The translations under genes were made by a program, and so were the position numbers. The notes under the pieces were generated by a model. That model worked only from the letters and a program-made list of their open reading frames with translations. It was not told the DNA's origin and did no database searches. A stretch of 64,000 nt of DNA, taken from NCBI RefSeq assembly GCF_012221945.1, contig NZ_CP032549.1:2790001-2854000 (forward strand). The letters run 5' to 3'. Source of the stretch: Glutamicibacter mishrai. Its GTDB lineage: Bacteria; Actinomycetota; Actinomycetes; Actinomycetales; Micrococcaceae. This document shows, in pieces, positions 54,100 to 62,251 of the stretch (position 1 is the first letter of the stretch; the number at the start of each line of letters is the position of its first letter).

Positions 54100-55440
54100 A
54101 TGACGAACCAAGGACTTGCGATGCGTGGACATGTCCACGGCACCAAGGATGCCAAACGCGTCGCTATCGGTTCCAGCGTTGGAGCCGTCATTGAGACTTA
54201 TGATTTCATCGGCTTCGGCACCGCCGCAGCGCTGTATTTCGGCACTGCCTTCTTCCCGAGCGACAATGCTGTCACCGGAACGCTGGCCGCATTCGCAACA
54301 CTCGGTGTTGGCTTCGCCGCTCGTCCATTGGGCGGCATCCTCGGCGGCCACTTGGGCGACAAAGTCGGCCGAAAGCCGGTACTAGTTGCATCGCTGGTGC
54401 TGATGGGTCTATCCACCTTTGCCATCGGCTTGCTGCCGACATTCTCCCAAGTAGGTATTCTGGCACCGACGCTCCTGGTGCTCATTCGCATCATCCAGGG
54501 TTTGGCTTTCGGCGCTGAGTGGGGTGGAGCGATCCTCATGAGCTACGAACACGCGCCATGGAAGAAGAAGGGCAAGTACACCGGCATCGTCCAGGCAGGT
54601 TTCCCGGTCGGATTGCTGTTGGCCAATATAGTCTTCCTCTACAGCGTGAATCTCGACGGCGACTGGGCTTGGCGCGTACCATTCCTGGCTAGCTTGCTGC
54701 TGGTATTCATTGGCTTGCTGATTCGCTCCAAGGTGCCGGAATCTCCGGTATTCGAGGAAGTGAAGAGCTCCGGTGAAATCTCGCGTTCGCCAATTATCGA
54801 GGTGATCCGCGATGACTGGCGCAACATCTTGCGTGGCATCGGACTGCGTGTGGCGGAAACCGCCGGCTATGCAGTGTCCATTACCTACATGATTTCCTAC
54901 CTGCACGAAAGCGGGTTGGCTGATAAGACCCAGACCCTCGTTGCGCTATGCATTGCGGCAGCGATCGGCATCTTCGCCACGATGTTCTGGGGTTCGCTCA
55001 CCGACAAGATCGGCCGCCGCCCGCTGTACCTGATCTCCACCGGATTCGCAGTGCTCTTCGGAATTCCAATGTTCCTGTTGGTCAACACAGGACTGTTCTT
55101 CCTGGTTATCGCCACGGTCGTCATTTCCTACGCAGTCTGCCAGAACTCACTGGCCGGAGTTCAGGGTGCTTGGTTCCCGGAACTGTTCCAAGCCAAGACC
55201 CGCTCGTCAGGCGCTTCGCTGGCCTACCAGATTTCGGCCATGGTCTCCGGATTCACTCCGTTCATCACCACCTTGCTGTTCGTAGCCTTCGGCTGGGTCG
55301 GCCCAGCACTGCTCTTCAGCCTGTACGGCGCCATTGGCCTCTGGGCAGCGCTGGTCACCCGTGAAACCTGGGGCAAGAACGAACGTCGCTTGGCCGACGA
55401 GGCCGAACAAGCCACCCCCGCACACAAAATCGAAGCCTAA
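54100..55440 (+). CDS. MFS transporter, metabolite:H+ symporter (MHS) type
   Basis: 446 residues, twelve membrane helices. MHS features: AIGSSVGAVIETYDFIGFGT near residue 24, GGHLGDKVGRKPVLVASLVL (loop 2-3 motif) near 87, and GLAFGAEWGGAILMSYEHAP near 130. These importers take up alpha-ketoglutarate, shikimate, citrate, betaine or other polar metabolites. AAAGG precedes ATG 54100. First gene of a probable MHS-transketolase operon; the substrate is probably the carbon source of the module. Confidence 0.92.
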   Translation: MTNQGLAMRGHVHGTKDAKRVAIGSSVGAVIETYDFIGFGTAAALYFGTAFFPSDNAVTGTLAAFATLGVGFAARPLGGILGGHLGDKVGRKPVLVASLVLMGLSTFAIGLLPTFSQVGILAPTLLVLIRIIQGLAFGAEWGGAILMSYEHAPWKKKGKYTGIVQAGFPVGLLLANIVFLYSVNLDGDWAWRVPFLASLLLVFIGLLIRSKVPESPVFEEVKSSGEISRSPIIEVIRDDWRNILRGIGLRVAETAGYAVSITYMISYLHESGLADKTQTLVALCIAAAIGIFATMFWGSLTDKIGRRPLYLISTGFAVLFGIPMFLLVNTGLFFLVIATVVISYAVCQNSLAGVQGAWFPELFQAKTRSSGASLAYQISAMVSGFTPFITTLLFVAFGWVGPALLFSLYGAIGLWAALVTRETWGKNERRLADEAEQATPAHKIEA

Positions 55441-55469
55441 CCGGCCCCACAATCATTGAAGGATCAGAC

Positions 55470-56357
55470 ATGAACGCATCATCTGTTGCCACTGCTAATC
55501 CAACAGCGGTGAGCACCGAGCGCCGCCAGAAGGTGGAGGAATTCGCCTACCGAGCACGACACCATGCACTGAATATGGGCGAGGTCCAGGGCCAGGGCTA
55601 TGTTGGCCAGGCACTGGGTTCCGCCGACATGTTCGCCGCTGTATATGCCGACCAGCTGAACTACCGCGCAGAAGATCCGGACTGGGACCAGCGCGATCGT
55701 TTCCTGCTATCGACTGGCCACTACGCCATCGGCCACTACGCCGCATTGGCCCAGGCCGGGATCGTGCCGATCGAAGAGCTTGAGACCTATGGCTCGGATG
55801 ACTCCCGTCTTCCAATGTCCGGCATGTCCACCTACACTCCGGGAATGGAGATTTCCGGCGGTTCACTGGGGCACGGCCTGCCGATCGCCATCGGCACCGC
55901 GTTGGGACTGCGACACCAGGGGTCTTCGGCCCGCGTCATCAACTTCATGTCGGACGGCGAACTGGACGAAGGATCAACCTGGGAAGCGGTGATGGGCGCC
56001 CACCACCATGGCTTGGGGAACCTGACCGTCCTCGTGGACATCAACGCGCTGCAGGCTGATGGAAAAACCGACACCGTCTTGCGCACTGAACCGGTTGCCG
56101 ACAAGTGGGCAGCCAGCGGATGGTTCGTACAGCGCGTCGACGGCAATGATGCCGGCGCGTTGCTGGCCGCGTTCGACGCGGTGGCAGCTGAAGCAAAGAA
56201 CGAAGCCCGCCCATCGGTAATCCTCTGCGATACCCGTATCGGGCGCGGGGTGCCGCTATTGGAACAGCGCGAAAAAGCGCACTTCATGCGGATTGAAGAA
56301 AACGAATGGCAGATCTGCCGTGAACAACTCACTGCGGGCTACGAAGGAGATAAGTAA
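55470..56357 (+). CDS. Transketolase, N-terminal (TPP-binding) subunit
   Basis: 295 residues, corresponding to the first third of a full transketolase. Contains ARHHALNMGEVQGQGYVGQA, RDRFLLSTGHYAIGHYAALA (His-rich loop), SGGSLGHGLPIAIGTALGLR, and the diphosphate-Mg site with SDGELDEGSTWEAVMGAHHH, ending in VDINALQADG (canonical Gly-Asp-Gly is Ser-Asp-Gly). Ends with a one-base overlap (TAATG) with its partner. Split transketolases of this kind serve special catabolic paths such as apulose-type or sulfosugar routes, not the pentose cycle itself. Confidence 0.93.
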   Translation: MNASSVATANPTAVSTERRQKVEEFAYRARHHALNMGEVQGQGYVGQALGSADMFAAVYADQLNYRAEDPDWDQRDRFLLSTGHYAIGHYAALAQAGIVPIEELETYGSDDSRLPMSGMSTYTPGMEISGGSLGHGLPIAIGTALGLRHQGSSARVINFMSDGELDEGSTWEAVMGAHHHGLGNLTVLVDINALQADGKTDTVLRTEPVADKWAASGWFVQRVDGNDAGALLAAFDAVAAEAKNEARPSVILCDTRIGRGVPLLEQREKAHFMRIEENEWQICREQLTAGYEGDK

Positions 56358-57349
56358 TGACCAGCACCCCGGCAAAGACCCGACTCAAGACCTCGGCCAT
56401 GATCGCCTCCTTCGCAGATCCGGGCCAGAAGACGGCCCCGGCTCCATTTGGCCATGCACTGGTCAGGGCCGCGGAGGAAAACCCAGCCATCGTCGGCCTG
56501 ACGGCGGACCTCGGCAAGTACACGGATATGCACATCTTCGCCAAGGCCTACCCGGAACGCTTCTTCCAGATGGGCATGGCGGAGCAGCTGCTGATCGGCG
56601 CGGCAACCGGCATGGCGCAGACCGGCCTGGTGCCCTTCGCATCGACCTACTCGGTTTTCGCTGCTCGCCGCGCCTACGACTTCCTGTGCCTGGATGCCGC
56701 CGAGCCGAACTTGAACGTCAACATCGTCGGCGGCCTGCCGGGCTTGACCACCGGGTACGGCCCAAGCCACCAGGCAACCGAAGACATGGCCATCTTCCGT
56801 GGCATGCCCAACCTGACCATTGTTGATCCGTGCGACTCGGTGGACATCGAACAGGCAGTGCCACAGCTGGCGGCCAGCGAGGGCCCGACCTACCTGCGCT
56901 TGCTGCGTGGCAATGTTCCCACGGTGCTTGATGAATATGATTACACCTTTGAACTGGGCAAGGCGAAGGTGCTGCGCCCAGGCAATGACGTCGTCATGAT
57001 TTCCAGCGGTCTGATGACCATGCGTGCCTTGAGCGCAGCCAAGGAACTGGAAAAGCACAACGTTGATGTCTCGGTAGTTCACACCCCAACCATCAAGCCA
57101 TTTGATTCGGAAACGGTGCTGCGTGAAATCAACACCGATCGTCTGGCACTGACGCTGGAAAACCACACGGTGGTCGGCGGACTCTTTGAAACAGTGGCTT
57201 CTGCCATGGTTCAGGCCGGAATCGGCAAGCAGGTTCTGCCCGTTGGCCTTCCAGACGAGTTCCTGCATGCCGGCGCGCTGCCAACCTTGCATGATCGTTA
57301 CGGGTTGTCGGTGGACCGCATTGTTCAGAAGGTGCTCGCTGCACTGTAG
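56357..57349 (+). CDS. Transketolase, C-terminal subunit
   Basis: 330 residues, carrying the pyrimidine-binding and C-terminal domains of transketolase: VGLTADLGKYTDMHIFAKAY, FFQMGMAEQLLIGAATGMAQ (with the catalytic Glu in M-A-E-Q), YGPSHQATEDMAIFRGMPNL, and LTLENHTVVGGLFETVASAM near 260. Forms the active enzyme with the upstream subunit. Followed by a hairpin and then the GntR gene. Confidence 0.93.
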   Translation: MTSTPAKTRLKTSAMIASFADPGQKTAPAPFGHALVRAAEENPAIVGLTADLGKYTDMHIFAKAYPERFFQMGMAEQLLIGAATGMAQTGLVPFASTYSVFAARRAYDFLCLDAAEPNLNVNIVGGLPGLTTGYGPSHQATEDMAIFRGMPNLTIVDPCDSVDIEQAVPQLAASEGPTYLRLLRGNVPTVLDEYDYTFELGKAKVLRPGNDVVMISSGLMTMRALSAAKELEKHNVDVSVVHTPTIKPFDSETVLREINTDRLALTLENHTVVGGLFETVASAMVQAGIGKQVLPVGLPDEFLHAGALPTLHDRYGLSVDRIVQKVLAAL

Positions 57350-57355
57350 TAAATT

Positions 57356-57384
57356 CCGGGAACCGTGTGATCCGCGGTTCCCGG
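57356..57384 (+). terminator. Hairpin after the transketolase genes
   Basis: CCGGGAACCG (57356-57365) pairs perfectly with CGGTTCCCGG (57375-57384) around 9 bases, 7 bases after the stop. There is no T run. It may separate the transport and transketolase message from that of the regulator. Confidence 0.55.
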
Positions 57385-57407
57385 CGACTACTATAGAACC
57401 AAACGTG

Positions 57408-57425
57408 CAACTGTCGACTGTTGAC
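57408..57425. promoter_or_regulatory. GntR operator candidate, autoregulatory
   Basis: CAACTGTCGACTGTTGAC shares the GACTGTTGAC half with O3 and half of O1 in the SDR/MHS promoter region. It lies 22 bases before the GntR start codon, so the regulator probably controls itself. Confidence 0.6.
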
Positions 57426-57446
57426 TCATAGAAGAGGGTGGATTCC

Positions 57447-58112
57447 ATGGCCGCAGAACCAATGGCCTTGTTGGGGCTTGAAAAAACGAGCCTGAGAGAA
57501 CAAACCCTCACTGCCCTGCGTCAGGCCATCACCACCGGACAGCTCGAACCAGGAAAGCATCTGGTGGAAACCGAGCTGTCCGAAATGCTCAATATCAGCC
57601 GCGGCACGTTGCGCGAAGCATTGCGCCAGCTCCAGCAGGAAGGCCTGGTTGCACCCGGCGCGCGCGGTCGGCTCTCGGTGCGCAGCTTGGACGTGAAAGA
57701 GATCAGGGACATCTTTGCGGTGCGCGCCGCGCTGGAGACACTGGCTGCGCAGACGCTATGCCGACTTGATGACCGAAGCGAAGCCGTCGCCCAGCTGCGT
57801 TCGGCTCTGAAAGTCATGGATAACGAAGTCAAGCAAAGCCTCGAACGTGGTATCGAAGCGGATCTCGACTTCCACCGGGTGCTTTGCCGGCTCACGGGCA
57901 ACGAGTCGTTGCTCCACGCATGGGAACAGCTTGAAGGAAGCATTCGCATGTCCATCATGTGGGCCGGCAAAGAGCGCGGAATCAAGAATATGAATGTCTC
58001 GCGCCACAAAGAAATCGTTGACGCTATCGACTCGGCTGATGTCGGGTTGGCTGCTGCCGTGATCAGTGCGCACATGGACACCGCTGCAGAAGTTCTCGTC
58101 TCGTCGACGTAG
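57447..58112 (+). CDS. GntR family regulator, FadR subfamily
   Basis: 221 residues from ATG 57447, with GAGGG 8 bases before; GTG 57438 is in frame but lacks spacing. Winged helix at the N-terminus (SLREQTLTALRQAITTGQLE; LSEMLNISRGTLREALRQLQ), then an all-helical FCD ligand domain (about 85-215: VRAALETLAAQTLCRLDDRS; DLDFHRVLCRLTGNESLLHA; MSRHKEIVDAI-type metal-binding His). Probably represses the SDR, MHS and transketolase genes until the substrate or its product is present. Confidence 0.93.
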   Translation: MAAEPMALLGLEKTSLREQTLTALRQAITTGQLEPGKHLVETELSEMLNISRGTLREALRQLQQEGLVAPGARGRLSVRSLDVKEIRDIFAVRAALETLAAQTLCRLDDRSEAVAQLRSALKVMDNEVKQSLERGIEADLDFHRVLCRLTGNESLLHAWEQLEGSIRMSIMWAGKERGIKNMNVSRHKEIVDAIDSADVGLAAAVISAHMDTAAEVLVSST

Positions 58113-58159
58113 CTGAGGATTCCGGGCCAACAGGACGACCGCACGGGAATGAAGACAAG

Positions 58160-58210
58160 GCAACGCGCGTGTACCAATGAGTGTCATTGGTACACGCGCG
58201 TTGCGTCTTT
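58160..58210 (+). terminator. Perfect 21-bp terminator of the GntR gene
   Basis: Arms 58160-58180 (GCAACGCGCGTGTACCAATG + A) and 58184-58204 pair perfectly around a GTG loop, followed by GTCTTTTT. The longest stem in the window and the right edge of the transketolase module. Confidence 0.9.
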
Positions 58211-58232
58211 TTAAAAGACCACCAACGGTTTT

Positions 58233-58535
58233 CTAGGACCTTCGTTCTTCAAGTTTGTGCGGGGGCTGAACGATAACTTCATGGCGAACGCCACGGCCGG
58301 GCAGGCCCTGAAGATCGATGACCAAGAACCAGGGGCCTGAACGCGGTACCTTGACCCGGTAGGGTGCTCGGCGGGCGACGCCGCCGTGAGAATCGTATTT
58401 TTCACCGTCTTCGAATGACGCAAAATTCTCCGGATCCATCAGCCTGACATTGGCTGGTCCGCTAAGCGTTACTACCAACACGCTGCCTCGCTCAAGGTGG
58501 TCCCAGGAGTATTCCGCAAAATTAGGATCAGTCAC
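58233..58535 (-). CDS. DUF1883-like small protein
   Basis: About 100 residues from GTG 58535 (ATG 58565 is an in-frame alternative without ribosome site). It matches the DUF1883 pattern: LERGSVLVVTLSGPANVRLM, DPENFASFEDGEKYDSHGGV, then ARRAPYRVKVPRSGPWFLVI-DLQGLPGRGVRHEVIV, a small beta-sandwich. In other bacteria the domain is found alone or joined to TIR domains in possible defence or NAD-linked proteins; here it stands alone. Function unknown. Confidence 0.7.
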   Translation of the reverse strand: MTDPNFAEYSWDHLERGSVLVVTLSGPANVRLMDPENFASFEDGEKYDSHGGVARRAPYRVKVPRSGPWFLVIDLQGLPGRGVRHEVIVQPPHKLEERRS

Positions 58536-58634
58536 GAGGAAACTTTCTGATGAACGGGAAAACATTAAAGGCGAACGGCGTCCGATCCACCAACCTATCA
58601 GTTGATGAATCGGACGCCGTCAGAACCTAAGTGC

Positions 58635-59681
58635 TTAGGCCATGGTTGCGGTGTCAATCACGAAGCGGTAGCGGACATCCGACTTCAGGACGCGCTCGTA
58701 AGCCTCGTTGATCTGGTCTGCAGAAATGACTTCAATTTCTGCACCGATGCCGTGCTCGCCACAGAAGTCCAGCATTTCCTGGGTCTCCTTGATGCCACCA
58801 ATGTTGGAACCAGCGAAGGAGCGGCGTCCGCCGATCAGGGCGAAAGCGTTAACTGGAAGTGGCTCGGCTGGTGCACCAACGTTGACCAAGGTGCCGTCAA
58901 CGCGAAGAAGCTGCAGGAACGCACTGATGTTGATCGATGCACTGACGGTGTTGATGATCAGGTCGAACGTCTTGTGCAGATCCTTGAAGGTAGCCTCGTC
59001 GCTGGTGGCGCGGTAGTCGCTGGCACCAAGCTTCAGACCGTCTTCCTTCTTCTTCAGCGACTGCGACAAGACAGTTACCTCGGCACCCATGGCACTGGCA
59101 ATCTTGACCGCCATGTGGCCCAGACCGCCAAGACCGATGACTGCGACCTTCTTTCCCGGGCCTGCATTCCAGTGGTGCAGTGGGGAGTAGGTGGTAATGC
59201 CTGCGCACAGTAGGGGAGCGGCAACATCAAGTTCGATGCTGTCGGGAATGCTCAGCACGAACTTCTCGGTGACGACGACATTGGTGGTGTATCCACCCTG
59301 GGTGACGGTTCCGTCGCGATCAATAGCGCCATAGGTACCCACCATGCCTTCAACACAGAACTGTTCGAGGTCATCGAGGCAGTATTCGCACTTGCCACAA
59401 GAATTAACCATGCAGCCGACGCCGACTCGGTCGCCGACCTTGTGCTTGGTGACTTCGGAGCCAACTTCTGCCACGATGCCGGCAATTTCGTGACCTGGAG
59501 CCAGCGGGTAAGACTGTGGGCCCCAATCGCCACGAACCGTGTGGATGTCTGAGTGGCAGATGCCAGCGTACTTGATGTCGATCCGGACATCGTGTGGTCC
59601 GACTTCGCGTCGTTCGATCTGGATGGGAGCCAGCGGCTCGGTTGCTGACGGGGCTGCGTATGCGTTGGCCATAGTAGTCAT
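58635..59681 (-). CDS. Zinc-dependent NAD(P) alcohol dehydrogenase (YahK/CAD type)
   Basis: 348 residues. Catalytic zinc site: Cys and His in [20 protein letters not shown] and [20 protein letters not shown]; structural zinc Cys cluster in [19 protein letters not shown] near residue 105. Rossmann [20 protein letters not shown] near 180. Resembles the broad aldehyde reductases YahK/YjgB and cinnamyl alcohol dehydrogenases. AAGGAA precedes ATG 59681. Separate unit from its neighbours. Confidence 0.95.
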   Translation of the reverse strand: MTTMANAYAAPSATEPLAPIQIERREVGPHDVRIDIKYAGICHSDIHTVRGDWGPQSYPLAPGHEIAGIVAEVGSEVTKHKVGDRVGVGCMVNSCGKCEYCLDDLEQFCVEGMVGTYGAIDRDGTVTQGGYTTNVVVTEKFVLSIPDSIELDVAAPLLCAGITTYSPLHHWNAGPGKKVAVIGLGGLGHMAVKIASAMGAEVTVLSQSLKKKEDGLKLGASDYRATSDEATFKDLHKTFDLIINTVSASINISAFLQLLRVDGTLVNVGAPAEPLPVNAFALIGGRRSFAGSNIGGIKETQEMLDFCGEHGIGAEIEVISADQINEAYERVLKSDVRYRFVIDTATMA

Positions 59682-59927
59682 AGGAGTGTTCTTCCTTTGT
59701 TTATCTGTTTACGTGTTTCCGTCAGCCGGTGTCGGCTCGCGGAGGTATTCAGTTACTTGCGAATCCAGATTTTCGCGCATTGTCGCTATCGCTTCGTGTG
59801 AGAAATGATGCTTAGTAGGAAAGTTGTGACTTGTTCCCTCTAAGGACAACTTCAATCGATCCGTAAATAATCCCGACTGGACGAGATTTTTTATCCCTAT
59901 TTGCGAGGGGCTTGAATAGAAGGCGGA

Positions 59928-61172
59928 CTATACGCGGAGTGCTGATTCTTGGCGGACGGAACGCTTCGCAAGAACTGAGAGTGTGATCACTGGGATGAGT
60001 GTCAGAGCTGCAACGCATGCTCCGAGTAAAACTGGGCCAGTTGTGCCCAGCGGGGTTTCCAAGGACTTGCCGCCTGCCCACGAAGCAACCACCGTGCCTG
60101 CATTGAATCCGGCGACAGTTAATGATGAGGCCAACGTTGGAGCTTTATTGCCGTAGTTGATAGCCAGAGAAGCGAGGATCGGGTTGGCACCGAGGCCAAA
60201 GTATCCGAGCAAGGCAATCAAAGCGATCATTGGCAGTTTCACCTCTGAGAGCAGACAAATTGCCAGCAAGATCAGGGTTGAGGTGGCCGGGGCAATGACA
60301 GTGAGCAAATGTGGATGTGCATCGCCGAGTCTTCCGCCAACTAGGGAACCAATCAAGGAACCGATACCAAAGCCGATCAGTACTAGAGGTATAACCGTCT
60401 CACTGAACCCTGTCCCGTCGATGAGTAACGGAGAAATATAGGAGTAGGTCGCCAAAACACCACCGGTGGTAGTGGCGCAAGCGGCAAGGGTGAGACATAA
60501 CCGCGTTGAGCGAAGCCCAGCAAGTTCACCGCGTATCGATACATTGGAGTGCTGCGACAAATTATTCGGAACATGGCGAGCAATGAGCAAAGCAGAGATC
60601 ACCGCGAGCACTGCAAGGCTCCAGAACGATCCCCGCCATCCAAAGTATTGGGAGGCGAAGGCTCCTAACGGCACACCTAAGACTGTGGCAAGCATGCCTC
60701 CTGCATTAATAATTCCCAGCGCACGTGATGCCATGCCGGCTCCCGCGCTCTTGGCAGCTACGACCCCGGCAATGGCCCAAAAGGCACCGGTTGCTAATGC
60801 TGTGACGAATCGAGCAATCATTAATAAGGTGAAGTCGGAGCCCAGAGCAACCACCACGTGGCCGACGGCAAAGACGGCCAATGCCAAGATCAATGTCATT
60901 CGTTGAGGTAGGCGCAGCGTCAGCAGGGCCATGAGTGGCGCCCCGATCACCATCCCTGTTGCGAAAACGGTGATCAGCAGGCCGGCTTTCGCGACACTAA
61001 TGTCAAGTTCGGCAGCCAGTTGGGTCAGGATGCCGGCCACGATGAACTCAGTGGTGAGCATCGTGAAAGTGCCTACTGCAAGCACATAAACAACTAAAGG
61101 GATAGGGCTAATGCCACTACGCGTTGTTGCGGTGAGAGGCCCCGCTTTCACGCGTGGTTCGTCAACGTTCAT
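59928..61172 (-). CDS. MFS transporter (DHA1, AraJ/CmlR-like)
   Basis: About 414 residues from ATG 61172, with twelve membrane helices. VLAVGTFTMLTTEFIVAGIL in helix 1 is typical of AraJ, YdhP and chloramphenicol-efflux type exporters; LLITVFATGMVIGAPLMALL and RFVTALATGAFWAIAGVVAA (helix 4) follow. Probable drug or arabinose-like exporter; substrate not known. No strong ribosome site; the frame extends to 61205. Confidence 0.88.
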   Translation of the reverse strand: MNVDEPRVKAGPLTATTRSGISPIPLVVYVLAVGTFTMLTTEFIVAGILTQLAAELDISVAKAGLLITVFATGMVIGAPLMALLTLRLPQRMTLILALAVFAVGHVVVALGSDFTLLMIARFVTALATGAFWAIAGVVAAKSAGAGMASRALGIINAGGMLATVLGVPLGAFASQYFGWRGSFWSLAVLAVISALLIARHVPNNLSQHSNVSIRGELAGLRSTRLCLTLAACATTTGGVLATYSYISPLLIDGTGFSETVIPLVLIGFGIGSLIGSLVGGRLGDAHPHLLTVIAPATSTLILLAICLLSEVKLPMIALIALLGYFGLGANPILASLAINYGNKAPTLASSLTVAGFNAGTVVASWAGGKSLETPLGTTGPVLLGACVAALTLIPVITLSVLAKRSVRQESALRV

Positions 61173-61533
61173 TAACGTCCGTTCTATTAAGTAGGAATCC
61201 TTCAATATCTATTAGACCCGGAGAATCAAGGCGGAGGAAGAGTATGTCCATACCGCTACTGGCTGTACCTCTTTAAAACGTCATTTTAGGATTCCACCTG
61301 GATCCTGAACCGGGCTGGCTGACCGACGGTATTCCGTGGGCAAGACGCAGGATTTTGAAAACTTCGCGCAATATCGACAGCCGGCGTCGCCGATCTATAA
61401 GGGCCAGGACGGCGATTTTTGGGATTTTCCGCAACGTAATTTGAAGGGACAAATATTGAATGACGAGCCGAGTACTTGAAAGGGTTGTTCGAGCCCTTGG
61501 GGTAAAAAATCGCATTCGTCAACGGAGGTTCAG
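61173..61533. other. Intergenic region, 361 bp
   Basis: Between the MFS gene and the small secreted protein gene. Slightly AT-rich around 61400-61520. It must contain the promoter of the MFS gene and that of the secreted protein. No gene recognised. Confidence 0.4.
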
Positions 61534-61929
61534 TTGAACATCAAGAGGAAACTAGCAAGCACACTGATGGCCATGGCGCTTATTGCTGGCGGCACAGTCA
61601 TCGCGCCAGCCGCGCAGGCCGGAGAACACATCAGCTCCACCCGCAATGGCGCAACCGGAGTCACCTACAAGTTTAATCACTGGACCAATAAGTTCTGTAT
61701 CAAGCAGAACATCGGCAAGAAGTATCAGGGGATCGCTACTTTCTACGGCTCCCACGACACCTCTTATCTACAAACAAATGGCTATCGTAAATGGAGCTGC
61801 CTGAACTTGGTCAAGGGCACAAGCTCTGGGATTTGGAACGGGGACACCATTCGTTTCTGCCTGAAGAGCCGAATTGTGGGCGGTTTGAACACGCATCCTC
61901 CTGTCTCCTGCGGATACGTCAAGATCTAA
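61534..61929 (+). CDS. Small secreted protein with four cysteines
   Basis: 131 residues from TTG 61534, with GGAGG 5 bases before. Signal peptide (RKLASTLMAMALIAGGTVIA, then PAAQAG cleavage site near 30). The mature part of about 100 residues has four Cys (NKFCIKQN, KWSCLNL, IRFCLKS, VSCGY), probably two disulfides, and is basic and aromatic-rich (YKFNHWTNK). Not recognised; such proteins include secreted inhibitors or antimicrobial peptides, but no family match is claimed. It stands alone between an exporter and pnp. Confidence 0.7.
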   Translation: MNIKRKLASTLMAMALIAGGTVIAPAAQAGEHISSTRNGATGVTYKFNHWTNKFCIKQNIGKKYQGIATFYGSHDTSYLQTNGYRKWSCLNLVKGTSSGIWNGDTIRFCLKSRIVGGLNTHPPVSCGYVKI

Positions 61930-62251
61930 CGGACTGTAGGAAGAAGCGGCCCGTCCATAGTGCAGATCCCGGGAATTCACCTAAAGGTGGCAGGTCGGGA
62001 TCTGCACCTTTGGGTAATTCCCGGTAGGCTAGTACTTGGGTCTGCATATTCTATGTGGGCCCCGAATGAAAATAACTCCCAGGGCTGACTGACCGTTGGT
62101 CCCGACCGCCAGTTTCGCGGTCCTCGGTAGTGACTTTCGCTAGGGCCATTCCCGGTTCCAGCGCGGGTCTCGATCGAAGACCAGATCTGGGTAGGGCAAC
62201 GCGGTTCGCTCATCCACCAAGCTGGGAGCGATCGAAAGGAGCACCCCCTTA
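61930..62251 (+). promoter_or_regulatory. Structured intergenic/leader region before pnp, 322 bp
   Basis: Contains two overlapping possible stems: GTGCAGATCCCG (61960-61971) with CGGGATCTGCAC (61996-62007), and CCGGGAATT (61969-61977) with AATTCCCGG (62016-62024). The two cannot form fully together because they share 61969-61971. A small GACCGC/GCGGTC hairpin lies near 62101-62119. The first could be the terminator of the secreted protein gene; the alternative pairing could also matter for a pnp transcript. No gene seen. Confidence 0.5.

Noticed and set aside
18064-62251. Integrated prophage or integrative element
   Set aside because: No integrase, excisionase, relaxase, phage structural gene, tRNA att site or flanking direct repeat was recognised; the gene content is metabolic modules with their own regulators.
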